Assembly (NCBI GenBank): GCA_000613465.1
Contig: BAJA01000024.1
Location: 1 to 64,000, forward strand
Reading direction: 5' to 3'
Length of the DNA stretch: 64,000 nt
Origin: Bacteroides nordii WAL 11050 = JCM 12987
Lineage (GTDB): Bacteria > Bacteroidota > Bacteroidia > Bacteroidales > Bacteroidaceae
In this document: piece after piece, positions 57,779 to 64,000 of the stretch
Layout of the letters: each line of letters opens with the position of its first letter
Numbering within the stretch: position 1 is the stretch's first letter
Notes under the pieces: model-generated
Seen by the model: only the letters and a program-made list of their open reading frames with translations
Databases searched by the model: none
Told to the model about the DNA's origin: nothing
Translations under genes and position numbers: made by a program

Positions 57779-57835
57779 AAGAGAATCAAAAACAAATACC
57801 TTTACCCAAAACTCAGAGACCGATAAAAACAGCTC

Positions 57836-59172
57836 ATGGAAACAGGAACCATTCTCATCGTAGATGATAATAAAGGTGTACTGACTTCACTCGAACTTCT
57901 GCTCGAGAATGAATTCAGACAAATCAAAACAGCTACCAATCCCAATCAAATCACTACCTTGCTCTCTTCCTCCAAAATAGATGTCGTTATTCTTGATATG
58001 AATTTCTCAGCAGGCATCAATAATGGCAATGAAGGGTTGTACTGGCTGAAACACATTCACGAAATAGCTCCATCGTTGCCTGTAGTAATGCTCACTGCCT
58101 ATGGTGATGTGGAATTAGCTGTGAAAGCTTTAAAAAACGGAGCTACTGATTTTCTTTTAAAACCCTGGGATAACCAAACCCTGATACAGAAAATAAAAGA
58201 AGCGTTCAACCACCGGAAACAACCCATAGGAACTACCGGGAAGGAGAAAAAGAACAATCAGAATATGTTGATTGGGCGCTCACCTGCTATGATACAGCTG
58301 ATTAAAATAGTAAGAAAAGTAGCTCTGACAGATGCTGATATTCTAATAACCGGTGAGAACGGAACCGGAAAAGAAATGTTGGCACGCGAAATACACCAGC
58401 TTTCTCCACGTCATTCAGAAACCATGCTCAGTGTGGATATGGGAGCCATCAGTGAATCCCTTTTTGAGAGTGAACTTTTTGGGCACGAACGAGGAGCCTT
58501 TACCGACGCCTACGAAGGTCGCCCGGGTAAATTTGAAGCAGCCAACGGAAGTTCGCTCTTTATGGATGAAATAGGTAATCTCCCTCTCTCTCTTCAAGCC
58601 AAACTATTGACCGTTTTACAAAATCGTAATCTGATGCGTGTAGGAAGTAACAAGATCATCCAATTGACATTCGCCTTATCTCAGCCACCAATAAAGATAT
58701 TCCGGAAATGGTCAAAGAGGGAACATTCCGGGAAGATTTATTTTATCGTATCAATACAATACATCTTGAAATACCTCCGTTACGTGAACGCGGAGACGAT
58801 ATACTCCTGTTTATTGATACTTTTCTACGCAAATTCGCCACAAAATATCAACGCCCCAATATACAAATGCACGAGCAAACCATTGAGAAGCTATGTGCCT
58901 ATCATTGGCCCGGAAACATACGGGAGTTGCAACATACCATCGAAAAAGCAGTTATTCTTTGCGATGGCAATGTCATACGTCCTAAAGATATCTTTATAAA
59001 GCAAGCCTGGAAGCCTCAATCTATACCCATTGTCCCCAACCTGGAAGAAGTGGAACGCCAGGCTATTGAAACGGCTATCTTACAGAATAACGGTAACCTC
59101 ACAGCAGCTGCCGAACAATTGGGAGTAAGCAGGCAGACTTTATATAACAAACTAAAACGGTTTAAAATTTAA
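57836..59172 (+). CDS. NtrC-family sigma-54 response regulator (frameshifted)
   Basis: 57836-58999 and 58708-59172 form one ~445-residue regulator. Receiver domain with the phospho-acceptor Asp54 (VVILDMNF) and PSLPVVMLTAYGD. AAA+ domain with Walker A ITGENGTGKEML, the sigma-54 contact loop GAFTDA (variant of GAFTGA), and FMDEIGNLPLSLQAKLL. Adding a C near 58661 gives SNKIIPIDIRLISATNKDIP and then EGTFREDLFYRINTIHLEIP. C-terminal Fis-type helix-turn-helix NLTAAAEQLGVSRQTLYNKL. It should activate the divergent export operon. Confidence 0.93.
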
Positions 59173-59177
59173 ATGTC

Positions 59178-60428
59178 ATGATATTCAGCAAGCATATCTA
59201 TGTTGTCATACTCGCATATATTCTACTTATTCTCGCCATTTCGGGGGCAGGTATGTGGATGATTTTGTCAAAAACAGGAATCATTATAGGAGGCTTGCTC
59301 ATTCTTTGTTCTTTCTTCCTGATAGGCGCATTAACCCATAGATTGAATACGCTTAACCGAAAGATAAGACTCTTCTTTGATGCTGTACAAGATAAGGAAA
59401 ACATACTCTTATTTCCCGAAGAGAATGTCAGTCAGGAACAAAAACTACTAAACCGTTCGTTAAACCGAATCAACAGTTTACTGCTACAAACAAAAGTAGA
59501 ATATCAAAAACAGGAACATTTTTATCATTCTCTGTTGCAGGAAGTTCCCAGTGGAGTATTGGCATGGGATCGTTCGGGCAAAATAGTGATTGCAAACAGC
59601 GCTGCACTTCATTTATTGAAATGTAATCAATTATCCAATAGCCAACAAGTAGAAAGATTATTGACCAATAGAGAAATTTACAATCATCTTAGTATTTCGC
59701 GTAATCAAATGACACTACAAGGAGAAGTCTTCACTTTACTATCCATCAAAGATATACAAGATGAATTAAGTGACAAAGAAAGTGAATCATGGAGTAAACT
59801 CACTCACGTACTCACTCACGAAATAATGAATACAATTGCTCCTGTAATCTCTTTATCACAAACTCTTTCTTTGTATTCGGATATGAATGAGAAGGCAAAA
59901 CAAGGACTCAGCATCATTCAGGGACAAAGTGAACGGCTTATGGAATTCACCGAGTCATTCCGCCACCTTTCTTATATGCCCCAACCCGAAAAGAAACCTT
60001 TTCTATTAAACGAGTTAGTACGAAAGCTCGAAATCTTACTGGAAACAGATTTCAGAGAAAATCAAATTACGTTCTCAGTACAGTGCCACCCGCTTTCTAT
60101 CGAAATAAACGGAGATGAAAACCAATTATCACAGGTCTTTCTCAATCTATTGAAAAATGCTATGCAAGCTTTGGAAGGACGGACGGATGGGGTCATTAGT
60201 CTTCGTGTGTCACAAACAGAACATATACTTATAGAAATAGCAGATAACGGCATTGGTATCCCCGAAGAATTACAGGAAAAAGTGTTCATCCCCTTTTTTA
60301 CCACCAAATCTGAAGGGACCGGAATTGGCCTCAGCCTCTGCAAGCAAATCATCCGACAACATCAGGGACACCTTTCCATAGGTATAAGCCAGCCGGGAAA
60401 AACAATATTCATCATAGAACTTCCATGA
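59178..60428 (+). CDS. Sensor histidine kinase
   Basis: 416 residues, starting 5 bp after the regulator stop. Two adjacent membrane helices (residues ~6-28 and ~33-52) leave almost no periplasmic domain. A PAS-like region (HSLLQEVPSGVLAWDRSGKI) precedes the phospho-acceptor His in LTHVLTHEIMNTIAP and the ATPase boxes NLLKNAMQAL, EIADNGIGIPEEL and TGIGLSLCKQII. It probably senses a membrane or cytoplasmic cue and phosphorylates the NtrC-type partner. Confidence 0.93.
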   Translation: MIFSKHIYVVILAYILLILAISGAGMWMILSKTGIIIGGLLILCSFFLIGALTHRLNTLNRKIRLFFDAVQDKENILLFPEENVSQEQKLLNRSLNRINSLLLQTKVEYQKQEHFYHSLLQEVPSGVLAWDRSGKIVIANSAALHLLKCNQLSNSQQVERLLTNREIYNHLSISRNQMTLQGEVFTLLSIKDIQDELSDKESESWSKLTHVLTHEIMNTIAPVISLSQTLSLYSDMNEKAKQGLSIIQGQSERLMEFTESFRHLSYMPQPEKKPFLLNELVRKLEILLETDFRENQITFSVQCHPLSIEINGDENQLSQVFLNLLKNAMQALEGRTDGVISLRVSQTEHILIEIADNGIGIPEELQEKVFIPFFTTKSEGTGIGLSLCKQIIRQHQGHLSIGISQPGKTIFIIELP

Positions 60429-60482
60429 TCTCAAACCTTTATGGCTCATTTTGCGTTTATATTTATGATAAAATATAAAACT

Positions 60483-61493
60483 ATGAGTACAAAAGAGCAA
60501 TACTGGAAATTTTCACTTATCGCCATTATTATTGGATTAGGAATCATCCTGTTCAAACAAATCACTCCTTTCTTAGGGGGGCTTTTGGGGGCATTGACTA
60601 TCTATATTCTTGTTAGAAAACAGATGATGCACCTCACTGAAATAAGAAAGATAAAACGAAGCATTTCGGCTCTGCTGATCACTGCCGAAGCTATTTTATG
60701 TTTTCTGGTCCCTATTTCACTTACCGTGTGGCTCGTAGTCAGTAAATTGCAGAATTTCAACCTGGACCCACAATCTATCATTGCTCCCATTGAGGAGATG
60801 GCAGGTATTATCAAGGCCAAAACAGGTTATGATGTATTGGGCAGTGATACTGTGTCATTTATTGTTTCGGCTCTTCCCCGCATCGGGCAAGCTGTAATGG
60901 GAGGCATCAGTAGTTTTGCCATCAATCTGTTCGTACTGGTATTCGTACTATATTTCATGTTGATAGGTGGTAGCAAAATGGAAGCCTATATCAACGATAT
61001 TCTTCCATTTAATGCCACAAATACAAAACATGTGATACATGAAATCAATATGATTGTACGCTCCAATGCCATTGGAATTCCACTTCTTGCAATCATACAA
61101 GGAGGAGTGGCTATGATTGGTTATTTCATTTTCGGAGCTCCCGATGCTCTGTTACTTGGTTTCTTAACCTGTTTTGCCACAGTTATCCCAATGGTAGGCA
61201 CGGCTCTGGTATGGTTTCCTGTAGCTGTATATATGGCAGTTACGGGTGATTGGTTCAATGCCATCGGACTGGCAGCCTACGGAAGCATTATTGTTTCGCA
61301 ACTTGACAATCTGATACGTTTTATCCTGCAAAAACGAATGGCAGACATTCATCCGCTCATTACTATTTTCGGAGTAGTCATTGGCCTCTCTCTATTTGGG
61401 TTCATGGGAGTCATCTTCGGTCCTTTACTTTTATCCTTATTTTTCCTCTTTGTTGATATGTTCAAGCGAGAATATCTGGATGGACGAAAATAA
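60483..61493 (+). CDS. AI-2E family (UPF0118/PerM-like) permease
   Basis: 336 residues from ATG at 60483; an in-frame ATG at 60441 is possible. Seven or eight membrane segments, with the family core IGIPLLAIIQGGVAMIGYFI, CFATVIPMVGTALVWFPVAV and the C-terminal PLITIFGVVIGLSLFGFMGV followed by IFGPLLLSLF. Family members have been linked to AI-2 export, ion antiport or other roles, so substrate is undetermined. Close behind the histidine kinase (about 54 bp), possibly co-transcribed. Confidence 0.9.
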   Translation: MSTKEQYWKFSLIAIIIGLGIILFKQITPFLGGLLGALTIYILVRKQMMHLTEIRKIKRSISALLITAEAILCFLVPISLTVWLVVSKLQNFNLDPQSIIAPIEEMAGIIKAKTGYDVLGSDTVSFIVSALPRIGQAVMGGISSFAINLFVLVFVLYFMLIGGSKMEAYINDILPFNATNTKHVIHEINMIVRSNAIGIPLLAIIQGGVAMIGYFIFGAPDALLLGFLTCFATVIPMVGTALVWFPVAVYMAVTGDWFNAIGLAAYGSIIVSQLDNLIRFILQKRMADIHPLITIFGVVIGLSLFGFMGVIFGPLLLSLFFLFVDMFKREYLDGRK

Positions 61494-61530
61494 CCGAATG
61501 GTAAAGCTGGGAATCTCCCGAAAAATTGCG

Positions 61531-61538
61531 TACTTTTG
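61531..61538 (+). promoter_or_regulatory. Bacteroides -7 element for the glycosyltransferase gene
   Basis: TACTTTTG matches TAnnTTTG, 26 bp before the ATG at 61564. No clear -33 box. Confidence 0.45.
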
Positions 61539-61563
61539 CAAGACCAAAACGACATAAAAATCA

Positions 61564-62734
61564 ATGGAAGCATTTACATTCAATACTTTCGAACTGATTC
61601 TACTATCAGCAGCCGGAGTTCTTCTCGTGATTCAGTTATTCTATTATCTGGGCATCTATAACCGGATACATACACGGAATATCGCAGATAAAAAAAACGA
61701 ACTGCACTTTACCAAAGAGCTTCCTCCTCTATCGGTCATTATCTGTGCACGCAATGAATCGCTAATTTGCGCCAGTTTCTACCTGCCATTCTTGAACAAG
61801 ACTACCCACAATTTGAAGTGATTGTCATCAATGACGGTTCTACGGATGAAAGCGAAGAAGTACTCTCTACCTTTGAAGAGAAATACCAACACCTATATCA
61901 TAGTTTCACTCCGGAAAGTGCCCGGTATATCAGTCGTAAAAAGTTAGCATTAACATTAGGTATCAAAGCGAGTAAATATGATTGGCTGGTATTCACCGAA
62001 GCCAACTGCCAACCCGCAAGTAACCAATGGTTACGGCTGATGGCACGTAACTTTACCCCTCATACGCAGATTGTATTGGGATACAGCGGATACGAGCGTG
62101 GCAAGGGATGGTTGCATAAACGCATATCATTCGATGCTCTATTTACATCATTGCGTTATCTGGGATTTGCCCTTGCCGGAAAGCCATATATGGGACTGGG
62201 ACGTAATCTGGCATACCGGAAAGAGATGTTTTTCAAAGAAAAAGGATACTCTACCCACCTGAATCTGCAACGGGGCGAAGACGATTTGTTCATTAACCAG
62301 ATTGCGACTCCTGACAATACACGGGTAGAAACAAATAGCAATGCTGTAATACGGATGCAACCCGTAGAAAGATATAAAGACTGGAAAGAGGAGAAAGTGA
62401 GCTATATGGCTACTGCACGTTATTTTAAAGGTGGCCAACGCTATTTTCTTGGTTTTGAAACCTTTTCACGCCTGTTGTTTTATGCGGTTTGTATAGCCGG
62501 TATTGTATTCGGAATACTAAACTTTCATTGGTTAGTAGCCGGTATTGCTCTATTTATATGGTTAATACGTTATATTACACAAGCTATTGTGATCAATAAA
62601 ACAGCGACAGAACAAGGAGACAACCGACACTATTATTTTTCTCTTCCCGTATTTGACCTGTTACAACCCTTCAGACTCTCAAATTCAAACTCTATCGTTT
62701 CTATCGGGGAAAAGGAGACTTCATGAGAAGATAA
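61564..62734 (+). CDS. Membrane-anchored family 2 glycosyltransferase (two frameshifts)
   Basis: About 390 residues. The N-terminal helix (LILLSAAGVLLVIQLFYYLG) precedes a GT2 domain: PLSVIICARNES, then FEVIVINDGSTDESEEVL, a late LGRNLAYRKEMFF and ERGEDD-like RGEDDLFI, and C-terminal helices. The frame breaks near 61760; adding a C gives CARNESANLRQFLPAILEQD. Near 62683, one more A (the one non-C case) would extend the product to a basic end, KFKLYRFYRGKGDFMRR, stopping at 62734 rather than at 62726. It adds a sugar to a membrane or envelope acceptor. Confidence 0.87.
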
Positions 62735-62763
62735 CACAACAAACCTACTTTAAATACATTATT

Positions 62764-63696
62764 ATGAAAAAGAATCTTTTAATTTTAGCCGTCCTGCTCA
62801 TAGGTTTACTCAGTTGCCAAAGTCAAAAACCGATTGAACACGGAGCATTTACAGCAGCATCTTATAACCTTCGTTATGTTAATGAAGGCGACTCTATTGC
62901 CGGAAACGGTTGGGGGACGCGCTATCCGGTTATTGCCAAACTCATACAGTACCACGACTTCGATATCTTTGGAACACAAGAAGGATACATTCGCCAATTG
63001 GAAGATCTGAAAACGGCATTACCCGGTTATACCTACATTGGTGTAGGCCGTAACGATGGCAAAGAGGCAGGAGAACATTCTGCTATTTTCTACCGTACAG
63101 ATAAATTTGATCTTCTCAAGAAAGGAGATTTCTGGCTGTCGGAAACACCCGATACAGCAAGTATAGGTTGGGATGCCGTATTACCTCGTATCTGTAGTTG
63201 GGGACATTTTAAATGCAAAGACTCCGGATTCGAATTTCTGTTCTTTAACCTCCATATGGATCACATTGGTAAAAAAGCCCGTGTAGAAAGCGCCTTCCTC
63301 GTACAAGAGAAGATGAAAGAACTGGGAGCTAATCTCCCTGCTATCCTCACAGGAGATTTTAATGTAGATCAGACACACAGTTCTTACAAAGCATTAACCG
63401 AAAAGGGAGTACTTGTTGACTCTTATGAAACAGCAGACTTCCGTTACGCTACCAATGGAACATTCAACAGCTTCGACCCGAATAACTTCACGGAAAGCCG
63501 GATAGATCATGTTTTTATATCTCCGCTATTCAAAGTAAAAAAATACGGGGTACTGACAGATACTTATAGAAGCGCAAAAGCTACAGGAATAGAAAAAGCC
63601 AATGCAAAGGATTGTCCGGAAGAGATTTCCATTGAAAGCTACGAGGCACGCACACCCTCCGATCACTTCCCGGTAAAAGTGGAACTGATATATTAG
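62764..63696 (+). CDS. Endonuclease/exonuclease/phosphatase-family lipoprotein
   Basis: 310 residues from ATG at 62764, giving a lipoprotein signal with lipobox LLSC (Cys18). EEP-fold motifs: SYNLRYVNEGDSIAGNGWGT, the metal Glu in FGTQEGYIRQL, FFNLHMDHIGKKARVESA, TGDFNVDQTHSSY and the terminal RTPSDHFPVKVEL. The family hydrolyses phosphodiesters or phosphomonoesters; a surface lipoprotein form is common in Bacteroides with unknown substrate. It follows the glycosyltransferase gene within 30 bp. Confidence 0.9.
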   Translation: MKKNLLILAVLLIGLLSCQSQKPIEHGAFTAASYNLRYVNEGDSIAGNGWGTRYPVIAKLIQYHDFDIFGTQEGYIRQLEDLKTALPGYTYIGVGRNDGKEAGEHSAIFYRTDKFDLLKKGDFWLSETPDTASIGWDAVLPRICSWGHFKCKDSGFEFLFFNLHMDHIGKKARVESAFLVQEKMKELGANLPAILTGDFNVDQTHSSYKALTEKGVLVDSYETADFRYATNGTFNSFDPNNFTESRIDHVFISPLFKVKKYGVLTDTYRSAKATGIEKANAKDCPEEISIESYEARTPSDHFPVKVELIY

Positions 63697-63745
63697 TGCT
63701 TGTGCTTCCCGCACGGGAAGGTGCGACAGGCGATGGGTGCAAAGC

Positions 63746-63827
63746 TATTAAAACGCAGAATTAACGCAGATTTTCGCAAAACCACAAAAGAGAGAGAATA
63801 TCAGCACTTTAATCTGCGTTTTATCTG
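63746..63827. repeat. Imperfect-palindrome element, short copy 5
   Basis: TATTAAAACGCAGAATTAAC, GCAGATTTTCGCAAA and later TTTAATCTGCGTTTTATC are the paired core arms. The outer AAGTAGTTAATTCATACTAT ends of the other copies are missing. TGTTACTCTGTGGTGAA follows at ~63842. Confidence 0.75.
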
Positions 63828-63871
63828 GATAATAGTATTCTGTGTTACTCTGTGGTGAACCGTATTCATCA

Positions 63872-64000
63872 TTATTCATACCGCATTGAACTCGCAGGAT
63901 TAATCTTTGTTATCAGATAAGAAGGACCTAACAGCATCAATACAGAGGCAAACAACGTACCCATATTAATCAACAGAAATAATCCGATATTAAAAGAGAC
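63872..64000 (-). CDS. FtsX-like ABC permease, C-terminal fragment at window edge
   Basis: The minus-strand frame running off the window end reads VSFNIGLFLLINMGTLFASV, then LMLLGPSYLITKINPASSMR and YE-stop. The hydrophobic helix followed by INPASSMRYE matches the C-terminal ending of MacB/FtsX-type permeases (compare KPARSLRYE at 51611). The 5' part lies outside the window. Confidence 0.75.
   Translation of the reverse strand, partial: VSFNIGLFLLINMGTLFASVLMLLGPSYLITKINPASSMRYE

Noticed and set aside
1..64000. tRNA, rRNA, riboswitch and prophage genes
   Set aside because: I looked for clover-leaf arms, rRNA motifs, cobalamin/TPP-like conserved boxes and integrase or phage structural genes and found none I could support.

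Overview
The window looks like a chromosomal segment of a gut Bacteroides species or close relative. It has two SusC/SusD-type outer-membrane pairs, many lipoproteins with a Cys lipobox, TAnnTTTG-type -7 promoter elements, AT-rich translation starts without Shine-Dalgarno motifs, an HU-like protein with a 'smalltalk' micro-ORF, and a BioB-BioA fusion of the Bacteroides type. I saw no tRNA, rRNA, CRISPR array, transposase or prophage. I do not assign a species.

Layout. 0-0.9 kb: HU-like protein and a 31-residue smalltalk protein. 0.9-19.6 kb (minus strand): a polysaccharide utilisation locus in two transcription blocks. One holds susC, susD, a GH66-like enzyme fused to FG-GAP repeats, a second FG-GAP protein and an (alpha/alpha)6-type glycoside hydrolase lipoprotein. 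The other holds a cupin phosphoglucose isomerase, a ROK kinase, a long phosphomannose isomerase, a second cupin isomerase and an MFS sugar porter. An AraC regulator sits at the head, and a near-identical ~24-bp element precedes both blocks. 20-23.3 kb (minus): a hexuronate branch (lacI, a mannonate oxidoreductase-type SDR, uxuA) with an operator overlapping its promoter. 23.5-29 kb (plus): a xusABC-like xenosiderophore iron uptake locus. 29.6-37 kb: a DUF418 membrane protein, an orphan SusC/SusD pair and a DUF4421 protein. 37-38.6 kb: an AAA-ATPase/PD-(D/E)XK protein. 38.7-44.9 kb (plus): the biotin operon bioBA(fused)-F-G-C-D. 45-51.6 kb: a DUF1349 protein, an acetyltransferase, a clostripain-type protease, a lipoprotein thioredoxin, a serine-type sulfatase, remnants of a LytS/LytTR system and a membrane protein. 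51.6-60.4 kb: a TolC-HlyD-ABC-FtsX export system (minus) divergent from an NtrC-type regulator and its histidine kinase (plus), with sigma-54 promoters in both directions and three palindromes between them. 60.5-64 kb: an AI-2E family permease, a glycosyltransferase, an endonuclease/phosphatase-fold lipoprotein and the end of another FtsX-like permease.

Two window-wide patterns stand out. First, about sixteen single-base frameshifts interrupt at least ten otherwise intact conserved genes. Almost all are repaired by adding one C to a short C run on the coding strand, which points to sequencing or assembly indels rather than gene death. Broken genes are listed here over their full extent, except bioB-bioA, which is given as its two reading-frame pieces. 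Second, intergenic spaces carry two repeat families: a ~90-175-bp imperfect-palindrome element (five copies) and locus-specific heptamer-like repeats, often with inverted arms, placed between co-oriented genes.
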